DNA of 64,000 nt from Przewalskia tangutica. Its lineage: Eukaryota; Streptophyta; Magnoliopsida; Solanales; Solanaceae. Each line of letters starts with the position of its first letter. Position 1 is the first letter of the stretch. Below are positions 10,298 through 23,497 of this stretch, piece after piece. The stretch spans positions 42,358,388 to 42,422,387 of the forward strand of contig CM056738.1 of NCBI GenBank assembly GCA_029844215.1, read 5' to 3'. The notes under the pieces are model-generated. The model saw nothing but the letters and a program-made list of their open reading frames with translations, did no database searches and was not told where the DNA came from. The position numbers and the translations under genes are program-made.

Positions 10298-12481
10298 TCA
10301 CACCCCAATCTTGGGGTGTATGATTAGCACCCGACGCCCTAAGGCCCGAGTGTACCAATCCTGATACATGAGAGATATACAACCACTCATGGGAGGACAA
10401 TACCTCTTACACATACTTAACTAAATAAGGACATAGTCACATGCACTTAGAAAAGGCCTAAACACATACATATATACATATAACAAGGCCGACATAAGCA
10501 TAAAAAATCTACTGAAGAGGCTGATAAGACCACACACGACCATCATATACAACATGACTGTCTACAAGCCTCTAAAGAGTATACTGACAACAACTGGCCG
10601 GGATAGGGCCCCGCCATACCTAACTATATATATATATATATGCACATCTGTCATACCTATTAGCTCACTACACAGCTCCGGAAGAAATGAGTGTGACAAC
10701 CTCTAGCTGAGTCGAGTCTTACTGTGAGGAAAGTAATTGTATCTCTATATGTACCTACGGACATGAACACAATATCCCCGAAAAGGAACATATGTATGAA
10801 AGATGTACTAAATATGTATGGCTGAGACTATAAATAAGTACAATATTGTAATTGAAATATAAACTGAAACTGTAACTGAATGTATAACTGTAGGGTAAAA
10901 CTATGGAAATACAACATGTACTCTGAGTGCCTCTATAGGCAAGAATATGCACAATGAAGTATAATTGTGTATGTAACGCCATAGGCCTTTGGAGGCAATA
11001 TTATCAATTCATGTCGGTATAAACTACACAATAGCGCCATAGGCCTTTGTGGGCAATATTATTAATCTCATAGATGTATAAATGTGTATATAACACTATA
11101 GGCCTATGAGGGAAATATAAATATATAATGCATGCATTTGATGACCTCTTAAGGATTACTGAATACTTTTTGAACTCGTCAAAGTGAGTCGTTGCACCTC
11201 CGATTAATATTATGGAACTAACATCATCAATATAACTTACTTTGAAAGATCAACAAGACATAAGATAAGATCATTATCATTAAATGGAAGTCAAGAACGT
11301 CAGATTCTAACATATCTAAGAATAGGGCCACTATGAATATAGTTCATTTACGTTCGTCTCATTCTGATTATGCCAAAAGAAAGAAAAGTAAGCCTTAACA
11401 TACCTTGTCCTTGACGCAACAATCGTCCTACGAGTCTTCACACTTCATACGGGTGATTATCTATATCACATAAAAATCGATATCAATATTGAATACAAAT
11501 TCCATAGTAAGATTCATATAAGTATCTTATCGACAACTTTGAATACCTCAGATTCTTAAATTTCTTTACAAAGAATTCTCATATTATTAAATCTCACGAT
11601 ACAATTCGAAAATACAATTTTCATAAAAACTCGGTTAGGTATTCTTCAACAATTCTAGCATATATGATTCCTTAGGATTTTCTTACACTAGAGGTATTAT
11701 GTGATTTAACCTTACAATTACTGAAACCATTATTTCCTTAATCCATAACATACACAATCAATTTCATTATTTAATTCAACTCATACTTTGAGTAAAACAT
11801 CCCAATAATTTATATTACGAATATATCACAATTTTTTTGACGTTTTGATCATGAAAACATTTTCATAACATTCTCCAAATCATCAATTAACCATAAACAT
11901 AGATAGAGGGGTGAATTTTACCTCAACGCATCAAAGCCTTCTCAAAATAGCAACTTGCCCTAAATTCAAGGGTTTCAAAACCCGATTCAATATGGAGGAG
12001 ATAGTTCTTATGATTATCATGAGATTAGTAGCATTAATCTTACGTAATCAACCTTTAAATTGCTCTTAGGATGATTTTGTATCTTGGAGAGAGTTTGCGG
12101 AGAGGTCTAGGTCTATTTGGGATAAAAATGGCAAGAAAATCATAAGACCCGATTCAAAACCCGTCATAAAATGTCCACCGCCATAATTTGATGGTGGGAT
12201 GACGGTCCATTAATCTGGCCGTCAACGTGACTTCTGGGATTTCAAAATTTCACGAAATTTTGACGGTTCAGTCTGCACTTTGACAGTCCATCAATGTACT
12301 TTAACGGTCCAGCAAACTCCGCCGTAAAAACGCACAGTTTTCTAATTTTGTCAAAACATTTTTCTTGGATCCGTTTAGCTTCCAAACACTCTAGAACTTC
12401 CATACTCAATATATAAACCATCATTATCCTTTCGTAAGGTCGTAACTCTTCTCGGAACATCAATATCCTATCAACGTCACA
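10298..12481 (-). repeat. 5' LTR of a Gypsy-like element (2184 bp)
   Basis: On the minus strand the LTR would begin TGTGACGTTG (12481) and end GGGGTGTGA (10298) before a primer site; the terminal CA is degraded. The block ATAGGGCCCCGCCATACC near 10603 matches a block in the TR-GAG-like LTRs, so the families are related. It contains a degenerate ~60 bp repeat and an upstream cluster of GACGGTCC-like words. Confidence 0.65.
10918..11115 (-). repeat. ~60-65 bp degenerate tandem repeat, 3-4 units
   Basis: Units share CCATAGGCCTTTGNGGGCAATATTAT-like sequence (short core ATAGGCCT) spaced roughly 60 bp apart within the LTR. Confidence 0.65.
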
Positions 12482-12632
12482 ATGGAATGCGAAACTACAA
12501 GTTGTAACAAGTATGATATGTGATGTACTACATACTTGAAAGAAAGAAGAAATTCATCTTTATATTGTTTCATTCTATATTATTTCTCTTGTTCTTATTT
12601 TATATTGTTACTTTGAGCTTGGTCTTACAACA
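12482..12632 (+). repeat. Copia-1 5' LTR (truncated)
   Basis: Bases from about 12508 match the end of the 3' LTR (GAGTATGATATGTG, CTTTATATT, ending TTACAACA at 12632). The first ~100 bp of the LTR are missing or too diverged, and the Gypsy LTR lies directly to the left. Confidence 0.7.
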
Positions 12633-12652
12633 TGTTATCAGCACAAGACTCT
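12633..12652 (+). promoter_or_regulatory. Putative Copia primer-binding site (atypical)
   Basis: TGTTATCAGCACAAGACTC directly follows the LTR. Copia-2 has CGTTATCAGCACGAGACT at the same place. It resembles but does not equal the initiator-Met complement. Confidence 0.5.
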
Positions 12653-13151
12653 AATATCATTTCGGTGTTTTCAAGTTGAGTTGCACTCTTTAATCTGGTA
12701 TGTATTCATGATTTTATTCTGACCATCCTCCTAATATAAGTTATATAAAACAGAAGGTTAATTAATTTTGAAGTCATCTACTACTTCTGTTTTTATGCAA
12801 ATATTTCACTATCATACATTTGGTTGGTCAGTTAGTATTTCTCTACCAATTTTCCTTTACTTTTCTCATGCAATGATGAATTTATTTTATTTGCTATTAT
12901 AGTAATAAACAGTTAACACTTAACATGTTAATGGTAAGTTTTATAAAACAAAACCTTAAGTTTATATTGGTTGATGGTTGTGAATAAGTTTTTCTTTACA
13001 TAAGACCATGATTTTATGTTACTGTTAATTCAATTGGATTCTTTTGACTACTCTTTTGTAAAAAAAATTGTTTTTTCCTTTTGTGGAAATAAAGCTATTA
13101 TTTGGAGATTATGTTATCTCTAACTTATTTATCTTCTATGATAGCTTCACT

Positions 13152-14025
13152 ATGTCGAACTTATCAAAGTTTGAATTTGTGGCACTTGACATCACCAAAA
13201 AGAATTATTTGGCATGGGTCCTTGATGCTGAAATTCAACTTGACGCTAAAAATCTTGGGGATACTATTAAACAAGAAAATGAAACGTCAAGTCAAGATAA
13301 AGCCAAGACTGTGATTTTCCTTCTCATCATCTTCATGAAGGATTAAAAATTGAATATTTAACCGTGAAAGATCTACTTAAATTGTGGAATAGTTTGAAGG
13401 ATCGATTTGAACATATAAAGCTGATGGTATTACCGAAAGATCGATATGACTGGATAGACATTCAATTCCAAGATTTTAAAACTGTAATTGATTATAATTC
13501 TGCTATCCATAAAGTAGTTCTATACTAAAATTATGTGGAGACACTATCACTGATGATGACTTACTAAAGAAAACTTTTACAACCTTTTATGATTCAAATG
13601 TGCTGCTACAACAACCATACTGTGAAAAGGGGTTTTAAAATATTTTAATTTAATTACATGCTTACTTGTGGCTGAGCAGAACAATACTCTGTTAATGAAA
13701 AACCATGAATCTTGTCCCACTGAATCTGCTCCATTCCCTGAAGTGAATGCAACAACAACTTATGATAAGCCTCAAAGAAGGCAAAATAATTATCGTAGTC
13801 GTGACCATGATTGTGGACGTGGATGTGAATGTGGAAGGGGACATCAAAATTATCTTCAGCATGGTGAGAATAAACAGGAGAATAATAAGGGTTCTCAAAA
13901 TAATCCTTCAAGAGGTAAAGTTAATATTTGTCACCGATGTGATATGAAAGGTCATTAGGCACGTGTTTATCGTATGTCCGATCATTTTGTCAAGATTTAT
14001 CAAGCCTCCCTGAAGAGAAAATAAA
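13152..14025 (+). pseudogene. Copia-1 gag
   Basis: The frame starts MSNLSKFEFVALDITKKN at 13152 and is followed by a UBN2-type gag region (AEIQLDAKNLGDTIKQENE). A shift near 13320 leads to a second segment around LKLWNSLKDRFEHIKL. The last open part, 13668-13957, carries a Gly/Arg/His-rich basic stretch and the zinc knuckle start CHRCDMKGH, followed by a stop where the final part of the CCHC motif should follow. In the family Gag forms the virus-like particle and the knuckle binds RNA. Several disabling changes make it non-functional. Confidence 0.82.
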
Positions 14026-14369
14026 ATATTGTGGATGCTCACTTGACCTTTCGGAGTAATGATGGTGAAGCATCTCCCTCAAATAAATATGATGATATTG
14101 AGGCAAATCTTAGTTATAAATATGATGATTTTAAAGGCGTCTCAAATATAACTCATTTAGAAGTCGGATTTTTATAATGATATTGACTGAAGAATTGATC
14201 ATCTCACTCGGGAATATCACTATAAGAAAAGTTGTTTTTCTTTGTTTGTTACTAGTTTGTTCTTGTTATATGTATTTCCTAAAATCTGTTTTTTAAAGTT
14301 CCTTTTGTTGTTAGTTTTCACATTTCTTGTAATATACTTTTTATTTTTATGAAGAAAATGAAAATTCTC

Positions 14370-14640
14370 TGGTCATCAGTTGGACTCAAGATCAATTATG
14401 ATGATATATGTCTTATAGATAGTGCTACAACACACACAATTTTAAGTGATAAGAAATATTTCTCTTATTTGATGGTGAAAGAAGCCAGTGTTAATATAAT
14501 ATCTTGAAGTGCAAGATTAATTAAAGGCTCCAAAATATTACTATTCGGAGAAACAAAATTGGCGATTAATAAATCTCAGAGAAACATACAGAGTTCCAAA
14601 GACATTCGCCAAAATAGGTATCATATTGAGAGTACAAATG
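14370..14640 (+). pseudogene. Copia-1 protease region
   Basis: Frame around 14395-14515 reads NYDDICLIDSATTHTIL, the aspartic protease motif (D-S-A) of Copia polyproteins, followed by KYFSYL. A stop occurs soon after (near 14505) and the second half is poorly preserved. Confidence 0.78.
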
Positions 14641-14794
14641 ATGAAAAAACTGAATATATTTATATTACTACAATGATGTCGGGTATATAATATGTGCTTG
14701 AAAAGCTACCCGCTCTTTTTTCCGGCTTATACTACACAAGTATTAGCACGGTTGAAATAAATGTCATAGTAAACCAGAATTTTATTAATTCAAA

Positions 14795-15700
14795 TGATTT
14801 TATTATTTGGCATGACCGGTTGGGTCATCTTGATTCTAATACCACAAAATAATTGAGAATTCATATGGACACTATTTGAAGAACCAAAAGATTCTTCAAT
14901 TTAAGAAATTCTCTGGTGTGCTGCATGTTCTCAAGGCAAATTGATTACTAGACCATCAACAACTAAAGTCAAGATTGAATTCCATGCATTTCTAGAACGT
15001 ATACAAGGTGATATATGTGGGCCCATTCATCCATCATGTGAGCTATTTAGATATTATATCATTTTAATAGATGTATCTATAAGGCAGTCACATGTGTGCT
15101 TATTATCAACTCGCAATGTAAAATTTACGAGGTTGCTTGCTCAAATAATTAAATAAAAAGCATCATTTTCAGATTATGAAATTAAGACAATACATCTTGA
15201 TAATGTTGGTGACTTTACATCCCAAGCTTTTAATGATTATTGTATATCAACTAGTATAACAGTTGAGCATCCGGTTTCTCATGTTCATACTCAAAATGGT
15301 CTAATATAATCATTGATCAAACACCTCCAATTAATTGATAGGTCAATTCTTATGAGAACAAAACTTCCCATTTCAATATGGGGTCATGCTATTTTTCATG
15401 CAGTAGATCTTATGCGGATAAGACCCACAAGCTATCATAAAGTCTCTCAATTATAATTGACTTTTGGTCAAGAACCAAACATTTCCCATCTTAGAATATT
15501 CGAATGTGCAATATATGTTTTAAATGCTCCACCACAATGTACAAATATGTGTTCCTAAAAAAGGTTGGGGATATATGTTAGGTATGAATCTCCTTCTATT
15601 ATAAAATATTTGAAACCTATGACTGAAGATTTATTTACGGTAAGATTTGCTGATTGTCATTTTGATGATATTAATATATCCATCATTAGGGGGAGAAAAT
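14795..15700 (+). pseudogene. Copia-1 integrase
   Basis: A GAG-pre-integrase piece (FIIWHDRLGHLDSNT) at about 14800 precedes the DDE core. The core shows FLERIQGDICGPIHPSC (first Asp) at about 14985-15035 and TIHLDNVGDFTSQAF (second Asp) at about 15187-15230, then HTQNGL near 15290. The codon where the catalytic Glu should stand after QNGL has become a stop, so the enzyme would be dead even without the other lesions. The C-terminal part with PNISHLRIFECA continues to about 15600. Confidence 0.82.
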
Positions 15701-16214
15701 AAGCATCTAGAAGAAAGATAGATTGGAATGCATTATCAATATCTCATTTAGATCCTCAAACAAATCACTGTGAACAAGAGGTTCAAAAGATGATCTATTT
15801 GTAAAATATTACAAATCAGCTGCTAGATTCATTCACTGACCTATCAAGGATTATTAAATCTCATATTACAGCTGCTAATGCTCCAATTCGAGTTGATGTA
15901 CCAATAAGGAGATCAACTAATGCAAATGATTCTAAACCACGGTTGAAACATAGTAGGCCTATTGATTCCAAAGATAAAAATTCTCGAAAAAGAAAAAGAG
16001 CACATAATCAAAATGATCATAATATGGAGGTGGTTGCTCAAGAAGAGCAGCGAGACATAACAACTGATCTAACCTCAGAAGAGGTTCAAGTACCTGAAAA
16101 TAATAAAAAGTAAGATATCTCAGTAAGTTATGTCTCCTCAAGAAAAATATGGAACCAAAATGATATAATTGTCAATAATATTTTTGCCTATAATGTTGCT
16201 GATATAATGCAACA

Positions 16215-17700
16215 AAATGAGGATCTTGAACTAAAATATGTCGAGCAATGTAGAGGACCTATAGTCCGAACACCAAAAGGTATAAAGCCAGTGGGATACA
16301 AATAGGTTTTTGTGTGAAACAAAATGAGAAAAATAAAGTCGTAAGATATAAACATGGCTTATGGTACAAAGATTTTTGCAAAGACCTGACATTTATTATA
16401 TGGAGACATATTATCCTGTGGTGGATGATATCTTATAAATCTGGTAGTTCATGAAAAACTTGATATGCATCTGATGGATGTTGTCACGACCTATTTATAT
16501 GGCTTACTGGACAATGATATTTTTCTGAAAATTCTTAAAGGATTCAAAATGCCTGAAGCATATAAAGATTTCCGAAAAACTTGTTCAATAAATTTTTAAA
16601 AATCTTTATATGGATTAAAAGAATTAGTACGCATGTGGTATAATCGCCTACGCGAATACCTACTGAGTAAAAAATTTACCTAATTTGTCCTTGTGTCTTT
16701 ATAAAAAGGTCTGGATTTGAATTTATCATAATAACTGTATATGTTGATGACTTGAATATAATTGGAACTCTTGAAGAGCTTCCAAAGGCAGTAGAATATT
16801 TGAAAAAGGAATTTGAAATGAAAGATCTTGGAAAGACAAAATTATGTCTTGGTCCACAAATTGAGCATTTTACAAATGGAATATTTGTCCATCAATCAAC
16901 ATATACTGAAAATATCTTAAAGATATTTTATATAGATAAAGCACATCCATTGAGTGCCCCAATGGTTATGAGATCACATGATATTAATTAAGATCTATTT
17001 TGACCTTGTGAAAATGATGAAGAGCTTGTTGGTGATGTAATATCATATCTTAGTGTAATTGGGGTATTAATATATCTTGCTCGTAATTCTCGATCAGATA
17101 TAATTTTTGTTGTAAGCTTATTAGAAAGATTTAGTTCTTCCCCATCAAAAAGACATTGGAATGGTATTAAGCATATATTCAGATACTTTTGAGGAACCAT
17201 TGATATGCGATATTTTATTCAAATGAGTCAGTCACAACTAATTGGTTATGCAGATGCAAGATATTTGTCTGACCTACATAAAGGTCGATCTCAAATAGAT
17301 TATTTATTTATATGTGGAGGTATAACTATATCATGACGTTCAACCAAACAAACTATGGTTTCTACTTCTTCAAATCATGCAAAGACAATAGTCATTCACG
17401 AAGCAAGTGGGAAATGTGTTTGGTTGAGGTCATTAACTCAATACATTCAGGAAACATGTGCTCTTTCTTTGAAAAAAAATATTCCAGCAACATTGTACGA
17501 AGACAATGTTGCATGCATAGATCAATTAAGAGATGATACATTAAAGGAGACAGGACAAAACACATTTTGTCAAAATTCTTTTTCACTCATGATCTTTAAA
17601 AAAAAGGCGAAATAGATATTCAACAAGTTCGTTCAAGTGACAATTTAGCAGACTTGTTACTAAGGCATTACCAACCTCAACATTTGAGAAGATGATATAC
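16215..17700 (+). pseudogene. Copia-1 reverse transcriptase and RNase H
   Basis: The palm region begins near RGPIVRTPKGIKPVGYK (16255-16300). It carries MDVVTTYLYGLLD-like sequence, SLYGLKE and the catalytic VYVDDLNIIGT at about 16738-16770, then FEMKDLGKTKLCLGPQIEHF. RNase H follows, with YADARYLSDLHKGRSQ (17250-17300) and NHAKTIVIHEASGKCVWLR (17380-17430). Stops and shifts occur about every 100-300 bases. The gene order integrase before RT identifies Copia. Confidence 0.88.
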
Positions 17701-17938
17701 AAGATAGGGATGCTTCGTCTCTGAGACATTAAGTGAAGTTTTTATCAGAGGGAGTAATACATGTTGTACTCTTTTTTTCCTTAATCAAAATTTTATCCCA
17801 TTGAGTTTTTCTTGATAAGGTTTTTAATGAGGCAACAATCAATGCGTATCACAAGATATGTGTACTCGTTTTCTTCATTAGGATTTTTTCACTGTGTTTT
17901 TTCTAGTAAGATTTTAACTAGGCACATCATGAAACATC

Positions 17939-17948
17939 CAAGGGGGAG
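17939..17948 (+). promoter_or_regulatory. Copia-1 polypurine tract
   Basis: AAGGGGGAG immediately before the 3' LTR at 17949. Confidence 0.75.
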
Positions 17949-18199
17949 TGTTGTTAATATCATAATTATGTGAATGTCCATAACTTGTAGGAGTTATTCC
18001 ACCATTATGTGGAGTTATAGTCACACCTCCACTTCTCTCTTATTCATCTCCCACAACCTGTAGTAGTATAAATAGGAGTATGATATGTGTTGTACTATAC
18101 ACTTGAAATAAAGAATAAAGTTATCTTTATATTATTTCATCATATATTATGTCTCTTATTCTTATTTTATATTATTACTTTGAGTTTGATTTTACAACA
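17949..18199 (+). repeat. Copia-1 3' LTR (251 bp)
   Basis: TGTTGTTAATATC...TTTTACAACA with a TATA box (TATAAATA, 18067-18074) in its second half. The terminal TGTTG/CAACA bases are inverted repeats. The flanking pentamer is CCTTA; the matching left copy is lost with the 5' LTR start. Confidence 0.85.
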
Positions 18200-18227
18200 C
18201 CTTACATCTTTTTTAAAATCATATTTG

Positions 18228-18532
18228 TGTTATAAAATGATAGCAAAAACAATATAAGACAAGAGATGTAGACAAGAAGTAGAGAGGAGGAGGAGACTTT
18301 CTTCTTATTTCAAGTATATGTTAGTCTTCCTTTAAAGGTGAATAACATCCCAAGTTATAGGATGAAACCATCCAATGGAGGTTACAAATATTAAGTTCCC
18401 AAATTAATAGGTACGTGTAACCACCCAATAGAGGTTATAAATATTAAGTGTCCAAATTAATAGGTGTATGTAACATACAAAAGGTTAGTAAATGTGTATG
18501 GACATATATACAAAGGATATATATTTCATAAC
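18228..18532 (-). repeat. Copia-2 3' LTR (305 bp)
   Basis: Matches 34265-34526. On the minus strand it starts TGTTATGAAATA after the PPT (ATCCAAGGGTGAG) and ends TTATAACA. It holds a ~45 bp tandem duplication (about 18364-18473) containing AAATATTAAGT and CAAATTAATAGGT that is single in the 5' LTR, accounting for the 43 bp length difference. Confidence 0.88.
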
Positions 18533-18739
18533 ACTCACCCTTGGATGTCCATTGATAATGTTCCTCGTTTTACCTTACTAGAAAAAACCTAGTGGGAAAA
18601 AAATTCTAGTGAAGAGAAAAGAGTACACATTTCTAATAATACATATTTTGGTTGTCTCATTAAAAATCTTACAAGGAAAACCCAGTGGGACAAAACCTTA
18701 TACAGAAAAAAGAGTACAACATGTATTAACTCCCACTGA

Positions 18740-20340
18740 TGAGAACTTCAGGACAAATGCTTGAGTATTCACATTTCAATCTTGTGTACCATCTTCTAGA
18801 AAGCTGCAGTTGACATAGACTTAGTGAACAAATCTGTTATATTATCACTTGAACGAATCTGTTGCACGTTTATATCACCATTCTTTTAGAGCTTGTGTGT
18901 GAAGAACAACTTTGGTGAAATGTGTTTTGTCCTATCTCCTTTTATGAATCCTCACTTCAATTGAACAATGCATGTTGCATTATCTTTATATAATATTGTG
19001 GGTATTTTGTCATATTTCAAACCATATTTTTCTCGAATGAGATGTATCTATGACCTCAGCCACACAACTTCTCGGCTTGCTTCATGAATTTTTATTATCT
19101 CAGCATGATTTGAAGAGGTCACCACGAAAGACTGCTTTGTAGATCGCTAAGATATGACATCACCCCCACATATAAATACATAGCTTGTTTGAGATCTAGT
19201 TTTGTATAGGTCAGATAAATACCCTGCACCAGCATAACCAACAAGATCGGGACTATAGCTTTTAGAGTAAAATAAGCCCAAATCGACAATCCCTTTTAGA
19301 TACTGCAATATGTGTTTAATTCTATTCCAGTGTCTCCTTGTAGGAGCATAACTCTATCTTGTTAACACATTGACTGAAACTACTATATCAGGCCTTGTGG
19401 TATTGGCAAGATACATTAGTGCACCGATTGCACTAAGATATGGTACTTTAGGACCAAGAATTTCCCCATTCTTTTATTGTGGTTGGAATGAATCTTTATT
19501 CACATCAGGTGATCTAACAACCATCGGAGTACTTAATGAATGTGATTCATCCATATAAAATAGTTTCTACACTTTTTCTGTATATGCAGATTGATGGAAA
19601 AAGATACATGTCAAATATTCAATTTGTAAACCAAGACATAATTTTGTCTTTTCAATATCTTTCATCTCAAATTCCTTCTTTAAATAATCTATCGCCCTTG
19701 TAAGCTCTGCAGAAGTTCTAATGAGGTTTATGTCTTCCACATATACAACAAGTACTACAAACTCTGATATTGTTTTCTTTATAAACACACACGGGCAAAT
19801 GACATCATTTGTATAGCCTTCCTTTAACAAATAATTACTAAGGCGGTTATACCAAATGTGTCCGGATTGATTTAAACCATACAATTATTTTTACAATCTG
19901 ATTGAGTGCATTTCTCGAGACTGTGAACTACATGCTTCAGGCTTCTTAAATCCTTCAGAAATTTTCATGTATATTTCGTTTCAAGTGTTCCATAAAGATA
20001 GGATGTAACCACATCCATTAAGTGCATCTCAAGTCTCTCATGGACAACGAAACTAATGAGATAACGAAATGTTATTGCATCCATAACAGGTGAGTACGTC
20101 TCTTCATAATCGACTCCAGACCTTTGTGAAAATCCTTGTGCAACAAGGTGTGCCCTATATCTTTGTATCTCATTTTTCTCATTTCTTTTTCGACAAAAAC
20201 CCATTTATAACCAACATGCTTAATACCAATAGGTGTTTGGACTATAGGTCCAAAAACTCCCCATTTGGTAAGTGAGTTTAACTCTGATTGAATTGCCTCT
20301 TGCCATTTTGGCCAATCACATCTTTCTCGGCATTCTTTAA
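18740..20340 (-). pseudogene. Copia-2 reverse transcriptase and RNase H
   Basis: The minus-strand RT reads WPKWQEAI near 20310, then KWGVFGPIVQTPIG, AQGFSQRSGVDYEETYSPV (about 20100) and MYGLNQSGHIWYNRLSNYL (19884). Next come VYVEDINLI, where the second catalytic Asp position of YVDD reads Glu-Asp, and FEMKDIEKTKLCLGLQIEY. RNase H follows to about 18750. The YVDD to YVED change plus several stops make it inactive. It lies just downstream of the MITE and is close to Copia-1 in sequence. Confidence 0.85.
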
Positions 20341-20344
20341 CAGA

Positions 20345-20720
20345 TTAGGGTTCAAGATCTTCACCATCTTGCGAAATTCTAGTTTCAATATTATAAGAAA
20401 AAATATAATCCACATTTAATTCGAAGCGATTCAAATTAGTCCTAACATCACTTGGATTTATTGATATTTCTTCATTTTCTTGAGGTTGAGGCTCATTGAT
20501 TTCTTCAAGAATATCAGGATTGATCAAATCTTGTATTTATTTATGATATTCTTTCTTAGTGTCATCTTGACCATTTATTTTTCTTTTTCTAGGATTCTGA
20601 TCCTTAGAACCCAATGGTCTACCACGCTTCAGTGCTTTGGACTCATTTGTCATAATACTAGTAGATGGTCCTACAGGGACATCAATCCGAATTGGGACAT
20701 TCTTTGTAGGAATATGTGAT
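20345..20720 (-). pseudogene. Copia-2 pol linker between integrase and RT
   Basis: Low-complexity acidic linker (EEINEPQPQENEEISINPSD) followed by LNRFELNVDYIFSYNIET. It joins the integrase C-terminus to the RT and is interrupted by the MITE at 20723/24131. Confidence 0.65.
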
Positions 20721-21534
20721 TTAGAGCCCGTTTGAATTGGCTTATAAGTTGGTCAAACCAACTTATAAGCCTTTTTATGTTGGTGTTTGGCTTTACGGCA
20801 AAGTCTTGACTTTAAGCCAGAAAGTGCTTAAAGTCAGTCATTTTTTAAAAGTTAGGAATCCTACATTTTTTTTGGGGCTTATTGTCACGACCCGACCCCG
20901 GGCCCGCGACTGGTGCCCTACCTGGGCACCCTTACAGGTAACCATCAGAGAAAGTCAGCGGAACTTACATAGAACACACAACGTAAATCCGTAAGAAGTA
21001 AACAACAGGCTGAGGCTGCCTTCCTGGATTATACATAACTAGTCAAAAGCAGTTACATCCTTCATTTTGTTTTTTACAAACCGACCCATATACGTGACTA
21101 CAGACCTCTAAGAATTTGGCATAACAACTGTGACGGGACAGGGCCCCGCCATACCCCTGAATGTACAACAACCGACAATACCAGGGATCTGAACCAAAGA
21201 CAAGCCTCCGGAGTAATGGAGCTTCTCAACAGCTGAACAGTGATCCTAAGAGTGAGGATCAAGAACTCAGATAACTCTACTGCGGCATGCTGCACCCAAG
21301 GAGTCGGTCTGATAGGTACCAAGTATGTGAAACTGAAAGTACTGAAATGAAATCACATAGTCTAAAATAAAGCTGGAGAATGTATGGTAACTCAAATAAC
21401 AGTACACTGTGCCTTACTAACAATGAGAGTAATCAAGAGTATACTTTACTGCATAAAAATAGGAGGCTCATAATCAAAGTAGGGCCACTCGCCCGTAGTA
21501 TCATTAAGCAATCCTACTCCTGGACTATTTCACC

Positions 21535-21790
21535 CACATAAGTCTTGTGGACCCGCAATGAGGTCATCCGCTTCGCATGAGACTATTTCACCCGCATGGG
21601 CCCGGTGGGCCCGCAATGAGTACAAACGCCTCACTCGCATCATGGGTAGCAAATCCATGGAATAAGTAGTAACCCGGGGGTTTACCCCGCAAGAATAACA
21701 TAACCTAGCGCAACCGGCTATCATACATAACATAAGCACTACCGGCTTATCATACATAACATAAGCACCACGGGCTTATCATACATAATA
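21535..21790 (-). repeat. Short tandem repeats inside the solo LTR
   Basis: GACTATTTCACCC and CCCGCAATGAG recur at about 60 bp (21520-21620), then ~30 bp units with GGCTTATCATACATAACATA repeat three times (21715-21790). They occupy the place of the 65 bp arrays of the related LTRs. Confidence 0.75.
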
Positions 21791-23475
21791 TAAGCAAGTT
21801 AAGAAATCCCCTAACTTCTTATTAGCCTTATTTATATACACTCTCATTTTAGTTTACTTAAGGCACTAACATGTCATTATAAAAATCCGGGGACTTAACC
21901 CAAAGTACTATGTACTTCCGTTCCTTTAAAAAGAACCTTTTTTATATAAAAACCCCAAGATACTAACACCCGTAGTATCAAGGCATGTCTATTTTTCAAA
22001 TCAAGTTACTACACCTTTAGAAATTCATTTCAAGGCTTTAAAACCAAGTAACTTCTACTTTCACAACCTAGGCAACTCGTGCCTATAAAATAGACCATTT
22101 TTTTAACCTTCCATAAAGCCGTTATAACTAACTTCCCATAAAGCCGTTATAACTCTTTATGTTTTAAGCAAATTCATTCTTTTTATAACCAAGAGACTTA
22201 TACTTTCAAATCAAGTTACATAACTTTCAAAATACTTCAAGTCTCTTAACTTTACAAATCAAGTTTCTTAACTTAGAATATCAAGTCTCTTTATCTTAGA
22301 ATATCAAGTTGTCAATACTTTTCCCAAATCAAGTAACATATACTTCTTTGAAAACGAGTTACTACACTTTCGAAAATCCTTACAAGGATACCAAAATGAA
22401 ACCGAGTTCATTTAAAACACGTACGTCTACCGTACTATACATTTCATAAGATTCATGCTCAAGAGGATAGGAAGAGTTCACATACCTTCCGACTCAATCC
22501 ACTTTCCAAGTTGAATACGCCGCGCGTAGAATGTCAACCTATAATGACCACAATACGCCAATCAACTTCTAATTTTCAACGTAGAATATTTCTAAATATA
22601 AGGACTCTTATTCTACGGAAAATCGGCCAGCACTTCCTTTGTTTCTACGTACTTCTCCACCTTTTTCAAGGCCCGAAATCAATAACCAAATTCCACATTT
22701 AAGGCTCAATAATCAGCTAATCAAAGGGGATTACACGCCTAGACGGACGTGTAAAATTCTGCCCCACAATTTACATAAAACTGTCCATTCCGACTACAAT
22801 GTACAACCACATACAATCTTTTCCAATTCCTTTTCAATCCATATTGTCGTTATAACATGTTATATAGTCGCAACCAATTTCAACAACTATAATCCCTTAT
22901 TTAGATAATCATGCGACGATTATAACTATCGACCAATTTGTATTGTACTTTCAATGGCTAATAAGCTCATGTTCGGATTTAGGCTCCCAATATTCTATAA
23001 CACTTATCAAACTTCAATTCATAATTCACATGATCAATTATCAACTACTAAAATCACTTCAATAAACCCCACATAAAAGTGAAGACAACGACCATCTAAA
23101 TCCAACAAACTAGAGGCTCGAAAACTGCCCTTTATACTTTCATTTATGACCTGACAACATTCAATTCTTATATCAATTTTACTCATCACAAAACCCCTCT
23201 TCAATTTCTACAACACATGACATAATTTATTTCAAGAAGGAGAATGAATTTACCTTGGTATTTCGCCCAAAACAGTCCAATAATCTCGCCCACTCTAGCC
23301 TTCTTTCCGCAATTCTTCTTCACGTCAAAATCATCCACACGAACCCTCTACAAGTATATCAACATATTATCTCTTGCCGCCCTTCCAATAATTTCATCAC
23401 ACTTAGGGTTGTAACCATTTGAGAGAGAAGAGAAGAGAAGAGCAATTTCTATTTGGATGAAATCTTTGCAAATGA

Positions 23476-23497
23476 CCAAGTCTTGCAAGACTTGGTT
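23476..23497 (-). promoter_or_regulatory. Palindrome beside the LTR TATA box
   Basis: Perfect 10 bp arms ACCAAGTCTT/AAGACTTGGT around a 2-base centre, next to TATATATTAA (about 23497-23506, minus). The same palindrome stands at the same place in the TR-GAG-like LTRs. A GC-rich island lies upstream at 23611-23645. Confidence 0.65.

Larger units (their letters stand above)
12482..18199 (+). mobile_element. Copia-1 retrotransposon (degenerate)
   Basis: The domains occur in Copia order: gag with zinc knuckle, protease, integrase, then reverse transcriptase and RNase H. They are flanked by a truncated 5' LTR and a 251 bp 3' LTR. Each domain is broken by stops or frameshifts, so the copy is dead. 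Its proteins closely resemble those of Copia-2 (18228-34526, minus), which stands tail to tail with only 28 bases between the two 3' LTRs. Confidence 0.88.
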
